From a virus, in the IMG/VR virus record IMGVR_UViG_3300006921_000196, positions 1 to 21,428 of that record: a DNA stretch of 21,428 nt; one strand, 5' to 3'. Shown here one piece after another: positions 8,208 through 15,400 of this stretch; positions within the stretch are counted from its first letter, which is position 1; each line of letters begins with the position of its first letter. The translations under genes and the position numbers were made by a program. Under the pieces are notes generated by a model that was not told the origin of the DNA, ran no database searches, and saw only the letters and a program-made list of their open reading frames with translations.

Positions 8208-9736
8208 ATCTCGTAATACCTGTTTGTTTCCGGCAGCATGATATGGAGGGCCTTCTTGGCTCTGGTTACCGCGACGTAGTACACCCGATGCTCGGTCGCC
8301 GGGTTGCCCATATACTCCTTGTACGCAGCATAAGATAGGTCTGGAACCACCAGAATGTTATCAGCCTCGCCGCCTTTCATAGAATGTATAGTACTAACCT
8401 TTATTCGTGGGTTACGCACGTTATCTTTTCGTTTCAACGCATTAAGAACATAGTTCTTCGTGTCGAGGTCAATCTTCGACAACGCCCGATGCCATCGCAC
8501 AGATCCATCCAATAACAGGCCCAGTTTGTCCCGCGCTTCCGACATCCCGATCTCTGCTTCCGGATCCAATCCCAAAAGGGCCTTAGAACGCGCTCCGAAG
8601 CCCCGTGAGTAGCCCTCGCCCATTTCCATGAAGGTGTAGACGTTTCTGATCTTCGTGGGCGTCAGCAGCTCTCCCTTGGCCCATTGTTCCCAATCGTGCA
8701 GCGCCTCGTATGTTTTTGTCGGAATGCTGGGGTGGCCATTGCGGCTGTAAACCCAACCCTCGTCGCGCAAAGTTTGCGCGTAATGCGAGGCGATCCGGTT
8801 GGTCCGTGCCATAACGCACCACTCGCCCTCGTCAAATGGGACATCCCAAATGCTCTGATGCACATGGCAACTGCCCTCTTCGTCCTTCGGTCGCCACTGC
8901 TTTGGGGCTCTGCCCTGAATGCGGCTAACGATGCTCTGAGCCTCCGCCCACACCGTCTTGGGTAGCCTGTACGACTGTTGGAGGACCGTTTTCTTTTCGG
9001 TTGCGTTAAGAAAGGCCCCTACATCTGCGCCCTGGAACCCCATGATGGCTTGATCATCATCGCCCGTGAACACCTGTATGCGAGGCTTCTTCCGGAGAAC
9101 ATTGACCATGGACCACTGAAGGGTAGACAAATCCTGCGCCTCGTCCACGAACAAAGCCTCTATGTCTGGTCCATTGCCCGACTTGATGAAGTTCGCAATC
9201 ATGTCCGTAAAATCAATCTTATTACGGACACGTTTGTAATCTTCGTAAGCTAAGACAAGGCGTTTTAGTTCAGGCCAATCAACATTGTAATCCCCAAGGC
9301 GCCTGTGCATCTCTTCGAGGCTCAGTCCTTTGCTCCGCGACAGGTGATACTGGCTCATGTAGAAATCACCCTTGGCCAAGCCCAACGTATCAAAGTCTGA
9401 TTCAGTGCCGCCTCCAGACTTGCTGCCGAATGGTATGCCTACCGCCTGACCGATCTCCTTCATGTCTTTGCCGCTCAGAACATCATCGGAGCTGTAGCCA
9501 CCGGATCGAAACGCCATGGAGTGCAGCGTCTGGAAGTAGGGCATGTCTTTCTCATCAATGCCCCAATCGCGGCACACCCGCTCCCGGCTTTCCTTTGCTG
9601 CCTTGCGGGTAAACGAAACACAGGCAATGCGGTCTGGGGCGATGCCCTGTTCGATGCACTCTCGTATCCGGTTGGAGTTGGTTTGCGTCTTGCCCGTGCC
9701 TGGTGGACCAAGGATGGTTTCGTGTTGATCGGTCAA
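8204..9736 (-). CDS. UvrD/Rep-like superfamily 1 DNA helicase
   Basis: 510 residues carrying the SF1A helicase motifs in order: Walker A GPPGTGKT (10-17), motif Ia VSFTRKAA (40-47), Walker B FVDEAQD (196-202), motif III TGDDDQAIMGFQGA (224-237), motif IV QQSYRL (253-258), motif V STIHSMKGGEAD (448-459) and motif VI VAVTRAKK (488-495). All ATP-binding and arginine-finger positions are present, so it should unwind DNA with 3'-5' polarity as this family does. It is shorter than bacterial UvrD (about 720 residues). The start is a TTG at 9736, with a GAGG ten bases upstream, overlapping the primase stop as TTGA; the upstream frame offers no better start. With no DnaB-type helicase in the operon, it may be the replicative or recombination helicase. 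Confidence 0.96.
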   Translation of the reverse strand: MTDQHETILGPPGTGKTQTNSNRIRECIEQGIAPDRIACVSFTRKAAKESRERVCRDWGIDEKDMPYFQTLHSMAFRSGGYSSDDVLSGKDMKEIGQAVGIPFGSKSGGGTESDFDTLGLAKGDFYMSQYHLSRSKGLSLEEMHRRLGDYNVDWPELKRLVLAYEDYKRVRNKIDFTDMIANFIKSGNGPDIEALFVDEAQDLSTLQWSMVNVLRKKPRIQVFTGDDDQAIMGFQGADVGAFLNATEKKTVLQQSYRLPKTVWAEAQSIVSRIQGRAPKQWRPKDEEGSCHVHQSIWDVPFDEGEWCVMARTNRIASHYAQTLRDEGWVYSRNGHPSIPTKTYEALHDWEQWAKGELLTPTKIRNVYTFMEMGEGYSRGFGARSKALLGLDPEAEIGMSEARDKLGLLLDGSVRWHRALSKIDLDTKNYVLNALKRKDNVRNPRIKVSTIHSMKGGEADNILVVPDLSYAAYKEYMGNPATEHRVYYVAVTRAKKALHIMLPETNRYYEI

Positions 9737-11268
9737 AACGGTGGATCCTCTGGCTCAAACGTCACCTCTGGAAGGTCCACTTCACCACGATGCATCTCCG
9801 GTACAAACCAAACCCGCACCGACTTCCAGTTATCGTTGTTATCACGGAACCTGTAAGTCTTGTCCGACTCCGCCCCGTTGTTCATTTCTTTCAGACGCTC
9901 GGTAATCTGACCCCGCGTATACTGTGTGAAGTTGTTACGCTTCAAAAAGTCCTGCAATGAACTCAACTTGAAATACGTGACACCGTCCTCGGTCCACGGT
10001 TTACCCGTCAGCAGTTCTTCTGGGCTGTGTGCCTGAATCCTCGAAGTGCAGAAGTTCTCCAGCAACTCCGTGAACAAGCCCTTCTGGGTAAGTTCCTCCG
10101 GCACCGATATCCTCGTCGCATCACTGAGCAAACTGTCCACCAGATCTCGCCAATCCGATTCCTTCATCCGTGCCGGCATCTTGTACATCTGTTCCATGCA
10201 AGCCCTCTGAAACTCCACTTGCATCTGTAGCTGCTTGGTAGACAACTCCAGCCGGGCACCGTCCACGTCTACAAACCAGACAGGAGGCTCCGACTCCACA
10301 ACCGTCAGGCCACCGACAGGGACGTGCGAGTTCGCATCCCCCACCCCAAACTTCCGCGACCGACAAAGAGACTTGTTACAGTGACTATGCAAGGGCTCCG
10401 ACTTGCACGTGTAGAAGTACTCCTTCTTCTCCAGCTGCTCTTGCACAACGACCACCTCACGCGCTGGTAGCGGCGGGTTGCAGTAGTCTTGGTTGTGCTT
10501 CTCCAGCAGTTCTTTCCAATCGTTTGGCGCGGCCTGTTTGTAGTAAACGCCAATGTTCATAAGCGTCATGTTGCGGCCACCCTCCGGTGTACCGAACTCG
10601 GTAAGCTGCTGTAGACACGGCGGTCCATCCGGCAGAACCCCCTTGTCGCCGCCCAAGGATATGTTGGCTAGTTGCTTGGCGGTGATCCGCGCCTTCTCCG
10701 CAGCCGCCAAAAACTCCTCCAGTGACATGGAGTCGCCGTTCTTCTTCAGCGCATACCGGGTGGTGTACTTCGCGTTCTGATAAGGCAGATTGATAAAGTT
10801 GCCTACATCGCCGCGTTCCGCCAGCAATTCTTCCTGCTTCGGAAATATCTCGCAGTTGCCCCAACCCAACGCTGCGGCAAACTCGGCCAGACGGTCGCGC
10901 ATCTCGGACGCTGCAATCCGCTCTGACATAAATAGAAACAAATGAGCGCCCCCAGACTTGGACCGACACAGGACCAAGGGGAGCTTGAACCTTTTGACCT
11001 TGGCCAGTAGAAGCGGCAGATCGAGGTTGTAGTCGTCAATGTCCAGCGCACCGAACTGACACTTGTTCGTTTCATCGATTGGTATCGACCCGACACCTAA
11101 TCGTCCGTCCAAGTGATCTTGAACGTGGTCCACGGACAACGGTTCACGGACGATCTCATACTTCGCCTGTTGCTTGCCGTTCCGCTGACGACCTAAAACG
11201 TCTGTCTGTCCATGAGCTCCTTGCGACCCGGAAAACAGGTCAAGGAACCTTTGCGCTAAATCTTCCAT
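9733..11268 (-). CDS. AEP-superfamily primase, TOTE type
   Basis: 511 residues from the ATG at 11268. The archaeo-eukaryotic primase core shows ALDIDDY (Asp76, Asp78 as metal ligands), CRSKSGGAHLF (Ser105-His109 motif), EIFPKQ (140-145) and GNFINLPY (156-163). Farther on, a Cys/His cluster (TCKSEPLHSHCNKSLC) followed by RKFGVG is the zinc element usual in TOTE-type primases, and a C-terminal winged-helix-like part follows. It should make primers for the family A polymerase. A longer frame starting with GTG at 11307 would translate a terminator-like hairpin as MRGTRLVAGPYFF; I reject that start because the protein resemblance begins at MEDLAQRFLD. No Shine-Dalgarno precedes the ATG, only the hairpin and its T-run. 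The stop overlaps the helicase TTG start. Confidence 0.93.
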   Translation of the reverse strand: MEDLAQRFLDLFSGSQGAHGQTDVLGRQRNGKQQAKYEIVREPLSVDHVQDHLDGRLGVGSIPIDETNKCQFGALDIDDYNLDLPLLLAKVKRFKLPLVLCRSKSGGAHLFLFMSERIAASEMRDRLAEFAAALGWGNCEIFPKQEELLAERGDVGNFINLPYQNAKYTTRYALKKNGDSMSLEEFLAAAEKARITAKQLANISLGGDKGVLPDGPPCLQQLTEFGTPEGGRNMTLMNIGVYYKQAAPNDWKELLEKHNQDYCNPPLPAREVVVVQEQLEKKEYFYTCKSEPLHSHCNKSLCRSRKFGVGDANSHVPVGGLTVVESEPPVWFVDVDGARLELSTKQLQMQVEFQRACMEQMYKMPARMKESDWRDLVDSLLSDATRISVPEELTQKGLFTELLENFCTSRIQAHSPEELLTGKPWTEDGVTYFKLSSLQDFLKRNNFTQYTRGQITERLKEMNNGAESDKTYRFRDNNDNWKSVRVWFVPEMHRGEVDLPEVTFEPEDPPF

Positions 11269-11301
11269 GAAAAAGTAGGGACCCGCGACTAAGCGGGTCC
11301 C
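11269..11301 (-). terminator. Intrinsic terminator-like hairpin directly before the primase ATG
   Basis: Read on the - strand: GGGACCCGC, a six-base loop TTAGTC, GCGGGTCCC, then TACTTTTTC, and then at once the primase ATG. The nine-pair stem is perfect and GC-rich and is followed by a T-run, the classic rho-independent form. It begins six bases after the stop of the SSB-like gene. It should reduce transcription from the SSB-like gene into primase, helicase and polymerase, or mask the primase start, so that the abundant SSB-like product exceeds the enzymes. Confidence 0.8.
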
Positions 11302-11307
11302 ACGCAC

Positions 11308-12075
11308 CTAGAATGGCACTTCTTCGGATTGATCCGCAATCGCCTCAACTTCCTGCGGCGGCGGAGCAATCTTCAGTTCTCCCGAACTGATAGACGAATG
11401 CAGTTCCTTACAGTCGTTGTAAGCTTCTAGGGAAGGCACAGTGCCTTCCATTGCAATGCTCCAAGACCCCCAGGAACCTTTGTCGTTACCATCTTCAACT
11501 GACTTGAGACGGTAGGTGTTAGCGAACGACGGCATCGTCTTGCCGTTGTGCTTCTGCATCATCATCATAGACAACCAGAGGCGGCTCTTTTTTAGCTGCG
11601 TCTTCTTCATATCGACAATCGCATTCTCAAGGTTGCCATCTTCATGGACGATCTTGACGTAATGCTGCGCGGTGCGAACAAGCTCGTTACCGCTCGGCAG
11701 AAGTTCCATGCCGCTGTCCTTGTCGCGAACCGCAGCCCGGATGTCCGGTGAGTCCGCTGCAATCTCGCCCAAGAAACCACCGCCTTGAGTTCGAGGTACA
11801 AATTCCAAAAACTTCATCTGGAAATGCACCGGCAGAACGACCACGCCTTCGTCAGCCTCCCACACATGGTTCGTAACCGTGTTGAAGATGTCGCCTTGGC
11901 TGGCTCCCGCGATGAAAGCTGGGTCGCTTTTCTTTAGCTGCGGCGACAGCGCCTGAATGATTCGCAGAAATGGTATCTGCAAATCTGACGAGGTGACTTC
12001 CTCAAAGCCGTATGAAGCATCCTCTTCAAACGCGGCGGCGAGTTCTGCTGGTAGTTTTCCGTTTGCTTTAGCCAT
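11308..12075 (-). CDS. Probable phage ssDNA-binding protein
   Basis: 255 residues from the second of two tandem ATGs (12078 and 12075). The strong AAGGAG at 12083-12088 lies seven bases from the second and only four from the first. The body has a central beta-rich part (GVVVLPVHFQMKFLEFVPR), a SMMMMQKHNGK segment and a final acidic tail ADQSEEVPF that closely resembles the acidic, Phe-ending tip of SSB proteins (DDDIPF) and of T7 gp2.5. It lies in the replication operon just before the primase, and the terminator behind it would favour high expression, as expected for a stoichiometric binding protein. No recognised OB-fold motif can be read by eye, so the function rests on tail, context and expression logic. 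A recombination mediator is an alternative. Confidence 0.8.
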   Translation of the reverse strand: MAKANGKLPAELAAAFEEDASYGFEEVTSSDLQIPFLRIIQALSPQLKKSDPAFIAGASQGDIFNTVTNHVWEADEGVVVLPVHFQMKFLEFVPRTQGGGFLGEIAADSPDIRAAVRDKDSGMELLPSGNELVRTAQHYVKIVHEDGNLENAIVDMKKTQLKKSRLWLSMMMMQKHNGKTMPSFANTYRLKSVEDGNDKGSWGSWSIAMEGTVPSLEAYNDCKELHSSISSGELKIAPPPQEVEAIADQSEEVPF

Positions 12076-12659
12076 CATGATTCTCCTTTGATCTTGGCAT
12101 ATGTTCCAATGGACGCGTTAAACAGTTCTAGGTCGATCTCTTGACCTGATTCCATCCGCTCACGAATAAGCTTCTTGAGCGTCTGGGGTTCCACCCACGT
12201 TTTGGCGGCAGTGTCGTACCCTTGGTCCTCTAGATCCGCTTGCATTGCTCTGGCGCGATTGTCCTCGCTCACGGCAAAATCAACGCTGATCTGATTCTTG
12301 ATAAAATCAGACGCGCCGATCTCACGAAGGTGAGACAACGCAATGTCACGCTGCAAGGGATCTTTCGGCATGGTGCCGTTCACATAGGTGGCTAGGCTAA
12401 TCTTGTTGCCCCCCACCTTCGCCTCATCAAGACCTGTCTCCTGCATCTTTGCCGGAATCAGATCGTGGGTATAACGGTTGATCTGCCGCTTCAGGCCTTT
12501 CAACCGCTCCTCCGCCTCACCAAGCTGCGTCTGCAACTCACTGAGGTGACGGATCATCGACGCCAGCTCGGTGGCGCCCTCTGTAGTCAGATCGTTAAAC
12601 GCATCAGCGTCAGCTTCCGCATCCGCCTCAATCGTTTTCCATAAGTCGTTATCACTCAT
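12075..12659 (-). CDS. Conserved-looking phage protein with N-terminal coiled coil
   Basis: 194 residues. Residues 1-25 are strongly acidic (EADAEADADAFNDL); 30-70 are heptad-like and probably coiled coil (MIRHLSELQTQLGEAEERLKGLKRQI); and the rest is mixed helix with ASDFIKNQISVDFAVSEDNRARAM and LKKLIRERMESGQEIDLELF. No catalytic motif is visible. A strong GGAG eight bases before the ATG decides the start, which overlaps the upstream stop as TAATG; its own stop TGA overlaps the SSB-like start. The tight coupling to an SSB-like protein and primase suggests a replication or recombination accessory factor. I do not recognise a named function. Confidence 0.88.
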   Translation of the reverse strand: MSDNDLWKTIEADAEADADAFNDLTTEGATELASMIRHLSELQTQLGEAEERLKGLKRQINRYTHDLIPAKMQETGLDEAKVGGNKISLATYVNGTMPKDPLQRDIALSHLREIGASDFIKNQISVDFAVSEDNRARAMQADLEDQGYDTAAKTWVEPQTLKKLIRERMESGQEIDLELFNASIGTYAKIKGES

Positions 12660-13009
12660 TAACGTATCTCCTCGTCAGGTGCTAAATTCTGAATGCCACC
12701 GCCGCGCAACTGTAGCTTTACGGGATAGTATGTTTTCTCCATACGATCCCACTTTAAGATGTTGACACGACCGTGGTTTCGTTCCGCAAAAACGGCAAAA
12801 GCTACCCCGATGATGGCCGGGTCACCCATGGCCAACAACCAATCGTCATCACTAACGTCCCGAAGCTTGCGTCGTATCTGCGACACGATGCGGCCAGGGT
12901 TTACGTGTATCTGATCAAAGGGATTCGTAAGCGGTTCAAGGTCCCCCCACTTGTTTGCGGAAACGATATTCACGCGGGGGTTTTCTTGCGTTACGTAGAC
13001 AGTTGCCAT
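12659..13009 (-). CDS. Hypothetical protein, first gene of the replication operon
   Basis: 116 residues from the ATG at 13009 (MATVYVTQENPRVNIV). Longer starts at 13039 and 13090 exist in frame but would run into the divergent promoter region and overlap the SNF2 gene, and neither has a clear ribosome site. The ATG at 13009 has only a weak purine stretch (GCGAGAGA) before it. The product has a beta-rich N-terminus, a basic helix (IVSQIRRKLRDV), a hydrophobic GDPAIIGVAFAVFAERN segment and a basic beta end (KWDRMEKTYYPVKLQLRGG). It has no signal peptide. I do not recognise a family. As the first gene after a divergent promoter region it may be an early protein. Confidence 0.75.
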   Translation of the reverse strand: MATVYVTQENPRVNIVSANKWGDLEPLTNPFDQIHVNPGRIVSQIRRKLRDVSDDDWLLAMGDPAIIGVAFAVFAERNHGRVNILKWDRMEKTYYPVKLQLRGGGIQNLAPDEEIR

Positions 13010-13092
13010 CAATCTCTCGCTTTCTGATTTTCGCACCATAATCCATGATTTAGGGGTATGCAAGAGGTAAGTTGCAATATATAGTGCCAATC
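13010..13092. promoter_or_regulatory. Divergent promoter region between replication operon and SNF2 helicase
   Basis: This 83-base gap separates the outward-facing starts at 13009 (-) and 13093 (+), so promoters for both units should lie here or in the flanking codons. On the - strand, TTGCAT and TATGGT stand 17 bases apart and could be a weak sigma-70-like pair. No confident pair is seen on the + strand. AAGAGG at 13062-13067 sits four bases before a TTG (13072) that could start a longer SNF2 protein. The exact elements are uncertain. Confidence 0.35.
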
Positions 13093-14538
13093 ATGGACTA
13101 TCAGTACAAAACCAAGCCTTATAAACACCAAGACGATGTTTTGCGTCAATCCTGGTCGAAAGAGAACTGGGGTTTTTTCATGGAGATGGGGACCGGCAAG
13201 TCGAAGGTGTGCATCGATACAGCGGCGATGCTGTATCAGACCGGCAAGATCGACACGTTCATCGTGATTGCGCCGAAGGGTGTATACCGGAACTGGTCAC
13301 GCACCGAGATACCCACCCACATGCCGGACGATTGTTTCGAGGCCGCGTTGTCTGCGACGTGGAACCCGAACCCTAAAAAGGCGGACAAGGCCGATCTAGC
13401 CAGCTTCATGCGACCGAGTGAAGGCTTCCGCATACTGGTCATGAACGTGGAGGCACTCAGCACGAAGAAGGGACAGAAGTACCTAACAGAAGTGTTGAGG
13501 ATGTCGAACGCTCTGTTAGCGGTAGACGAAAGCACGTCAATCAAATCGCCCAAAGCTTCACGGACCAAGGCCCTTCTTCGGATGTCGCAATTGGCGAAGT
13601 ATCGTCGCATCTTGACCGGGTTTCCTGTCACGCAATCGCCCATGGATCTCTGGTCGCAATGCCGATTCATGGACAAGCGGCTGCTTGGCGAGACGGGTGA
13701 CAACTTCTTTCAGTTTCAGTATCGGTACGCCGTGATGAATCGGCGCAACGTCGGATCACACAGCTTCAATCAAATCGTCGGCTATCGAAACTTGGAAGAG
13801 CTGTCCAGCCTGCTCAAGACGTTTAGCAGTCGCGTCATGAAGGATGATTGCTTGGACCTACCAAAAAAGATTTACACTCGGCGCAGCGTTCAACTGTCGG
13901 AAGACCAGGCTCGAATCTACCGCGATTTGAAAGAGTATGCGCTGGCGCACATCGAAGACGAAGAGTTCATGACCACGACCAACGTCATGACCCAGCTATT
14001 GCGGATGCAGCAAGTGCTGTCCGGTCACACACGAGCGGATAGCGGAGATACGATAGAGATCAAAGATCATCGACTAAACGAACTGATGGACTGTCTCGAA
14101 GAGGTCGAGGGCAAAGCCATCATCTGGTCGCGGTTCCGCTACGACATAAAGCGTATCGAGAAGGCGCTGACCAAGAGGTATGGCCCACGGTCCACGGTCA
14201 GTTACTTTGGTGACACGTCGGACGCGGAACGGTCGGAGGCCATCGAAAGCTTCCAGAACGGCGAGGCGCGGTTCTTTGTGGGCAACCCACAGACAGGTGG
14301 ATACGGCATCACCCTGACTGCCGCCAACACAGTCGTCTATTTTGCGAACAGCTTTGACTTGGCCGTTCGTATGCAGTCTGAAGACCGGGCTCACCGGATT
14401 GGACAGAAAGAGCATGTCACCTACATAGATTTGATCGCGGAAGGCACGATTGACGAACGAATCGTCAAAGCTCTTCGCGACAAGATGGATGTCGCCAGCG
14501 TGGTTATGGGCGAAGACTTGAAAGAATGGCTGAAATAG
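13093..14538 (+). CDS. SNF2-like superfamily 2 helicase/ATPase
   Basis: 481 residues from the ATG at 13093 (MDYQYKTKPYKHQ). RecA domain 1 has the Q-like YKHQ element, Walker A MGTGKS (32-37), Walker B variant DEST (145-148) and motif III RILTGFPVT (172-180). Domain 2 has IIWSRF, the motif V region GGYGITLTAA and motif VI QSEDRAHRIGQ (428-438), the SNF2 signature. It should be a DNA-dependent translocase or branch-migration ATPase; phage SNF2 proteins of this size act in replication, recombination or anti-defence. An in-frame TTG at 13072 with AAGAGG four bases upstream is an alternative start, adding seven residues. It is the only large + strand gene between two - strand operons, and four bases into a good TAGGAG site it hands over to a small gene cluster. 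Confidence 0.95.
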   Translation: MDYQYKTKPYKHQDDVLRQSWSKENWGFFMEMGTGKSKVCIDTAAMLYQTGKIDTFIVIAPKGVYRNWSRTEIPTHMPDDCFEAALSATWNPNPKKADKADLASFMRPSEGFRILVMNVEALSTKKGQKYLTEVLRMSNALLAVDESTSIKSPKASRTKALLRMSQLAKYRRILTGFPVTQSPMDLWSQCRFMDKRLLGETGDNFFQFQYRYAVMNRRNVGSHSFNQIVGYRNLEELSSLLKTFSSRVMKDDCLDLPKKIYTRRSVQLSEDQARIYRDLKEYALAHIEDEEFMTTTNVMTQLLRMQQVLSGHTRADSGDTIEIKDHRLNELMDCLEEVEGKAIIWSRFRYDIKRIEKALTKRYGPRSTVSYFGDTSDAERSEAIESFQNGEARFFVGNPQTGGYGITLTAANTVVYFANSFDLAVRMQSEDRAHRIGQKEHVTYIDLIAEGTIDERIVKALRDKMDVASVVMGEDLKEWLK

Positions 14539-14547
14539 GAGAATCCA

Positions 14548-14739
14548 ATGCCAGATACGAAGAAGTACAAGTCCGTTGCAGTTCCGATCCCAACATGGGA
14601 GAAGCTTTGGGACATGGCGGAGAAGAATCATCGGTCGCCAGCTCAACAGATATCTTTCTTGGTAGAGGTATCCGAGAAAGCACCGAGTGACGCGAACGTC
14701 ATGTCGATGTACGCGGCGCTATCCGAGAAGGAGGATTGA
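14548..14739 (+). CDS. Small ribbon-helix-helix (Arc/CopG-like) protein
   Basis: 63 residues. The N-terminal YKSVAVPIPTWEKLWDMAEK reads as a beta strand with alternating residues and then a helix, followed by a turn (NHRSPAQQ) and a second helix ISFLVEVSEK: the layout of a ribbon-helix-helix DNA-binding protein. It would act as a dimeric DNA-binding regulator, perhaps on the phage promoters nearby. A clear TAGGAG lies just before the ATG, nine bases after the SNF2 stop, so it is in the same transcript. The fold call is by pattern only. Confidence 0.8.
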   Translation: MPDTKKYKSVAVPIPTWEKLWDMAEKNHRSPAQQISFLVEVSEKAPSDANVMSMYAALSEKED

Positions 14740-14742
14740 AGG

Positions 14743-15000
14743 ATGAACGACCACAACCTGAACAGCTTCTACGAAGAAGTGGACAAGGCCACCTACGAGC
14801 GTGGCGATCTGGATCCGATTGGCAAGTCAGTTGTTCTGTTCCGAGTTGCAATTGAGAACGGTGCTGCCGCCGTTGGTATTCTTGGTATCCTTCATGTCAT
14901 GTCAAAACTTCTGACAAGCACGCTAGCCATTGCTGACGATGAGGGGAGTCACGAAGATTTTCTGGAAAACTTTGACCCAGACGACCCTGTGAAGCACTGA
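14743..15000 (+). CDS. Hypothetical small acidic protein
   Basis: 85 residues, three bases after the previous stop, with a strong AAGGAGG in the end of that gene. The middle (AAAVGILGILHVMSKLL) is hydrophobic and helical, possibly an amphipathic or membrane-associated helix, and the C-terminus is strongly acidic (DDEGSHEDFLENFDPDDPV). No family is recognised. It lies between two small putative DNA-binding proteins, so it may modulate one of them; an anti-host protein is equally possible. Confidence 0.75.
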   Translation: MNDHNLNSFYEEVDKATYERGDLDPIGKSVVLFRVAIENGAAAVGILGILHVMSKLLTSTLAIADDEGSHEDFLENFDPDDPVKH

Positions 15001-15003
15001 CCG

Positions 15004-15204
15004 ATGTCAGAACACTGGGCGCAGATACTACTCGACCTACGAAAAGAAAGCGGCATGACCCGCGCCGAGTTGTCAAAGCTGTCCGGTGTTGGCGTTAATA
15101 CAATCGAAAACTACGAGCGACAAAAAATAAAAGAGCCTTCGATCTACAAAATCGAGGCTCTTTTAAATTCTTTGGGTTATGAACTGGACGCGCTTCAGCC
15201 CTGA
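15004..15204 (+). CDS. Xre-type helix-turn-helix protein with an embedded antisense terminator
   Basis: 66 residues with a plain HTH_3 pattern: LLDLRKESGMTRAELSKLSGVGVNTIENYERQ, in which the recognition helix is around GVGVNTIENYE, followed by IYKIEALLNSLGYEL. It should be a small DNA-binding regulator or the HTH half of a switch. It begins three bases after the previous stop and has no clear ribosome site, so coupling is likely. Its codons from 15121 to 15164 form a strong stem-loop with an A-run before it (listed separately), which would act as a terminator on the opposite strand, and its last ten bases overlap a convergent basic micro-gene. Confidence 0.88.
   Translation: MSEHWAQILLDLRKESGMTRAELSKLSGVGVNTIENYERQKIKEPSIYKIEALLNSLGYELDALQP
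15121..15164 (-). terminator. Terminator for the - strand, lying inside the HTH gene
   Basis: The arms AAAAGAGCCTTCGAT (15129-15143) and ATCGAGGCTCTTTT (15151-15164) pair over 14 bp with one bulged base around a seven-base loop. On the - strand the stem is followed by TATTTTTTG, a good T-run. On the + strand the run TTTTAAATTC is weaker, so it may be bidirectional. It lies about 30 bases past the stop of the - strand micro-gene at 15195, for which it is the natural terminator. Confidence 0.75.
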
Positions 15205-15338
15205 CCCCGATTGCGCTTTCGCATACCACGGGCGCTGCTCCTTGGTCCCAGCTTTTTACGGATGTTGAACGGGTGCGGTTGATTGCGCCGCCGGACCCTA
15301 GTTCGACCCTCATATGTTTGTGCTGCTTTCTTTGCCAT
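15195..15338 (-). CDS. Very basic 47-residue micro-protein
   Basis: An ATG at 15338 opens 47 codons ending in TGA at 15195: MAKKAAQTYEGRTRVRRRN, then PHPFNIRKKLGPRSS and a final RGMRKRNRGQG. About a third of the residues are Arg or Lys, with few acids. It fills an otherwise empty 196-base gap, ends ten bases inside the convergent HTH gene, and is followed by a strong terminator in the right direction, which is good support that it is expressed. AAAGGG just before the ATG is a weak, close ribosome site. It probably binds nucleic acid (DNA compaction, RNA or ribosome binding); the family is unknown to me. Confidence 0.65.
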   Translation of the reverse strand: MAKKAAQTYEGRTRVRRRNQPHPFNIRKKLGPRSSARGMRKRNRGQG

Positions 15339-15343
15339 GACCC

Positions 15344-15352
15344 TTTATACCA
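15344..15352 (-). promoter_or_regulatory. Possible extended -10 element for the basic micro-gene
   Basis: On the - strand TGGTATAAA resembles an extended -10 box (TGnTATAAT) and ends five bases before the ATG at 15338. A transcript from it would start at or next to the ATG and be nearly leaderless. No good -35 hexamer is seen upstream, so the call is weak. Confidence 0.25.
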
Positions 15353-15400
15353 TATGTCGTTGGCTTGATGTTTTAATTTATTACCGTCAGCCTTGCGTTA

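Noticed and set aside
11269-11307. N-terminal extension of the primase from GTG at 11307
   Set aside because: It would translate the terminator-like hairpin; the family-like sequence begins at the ATG at 11268.
15095-15313. 72-codon - strand frame over the HTH gene end
   Set aside because: It overlaps most of the basic micro-gene in another frame and runs through the terminator stem; the 47-codon frame has a better composition and ends before the stem.
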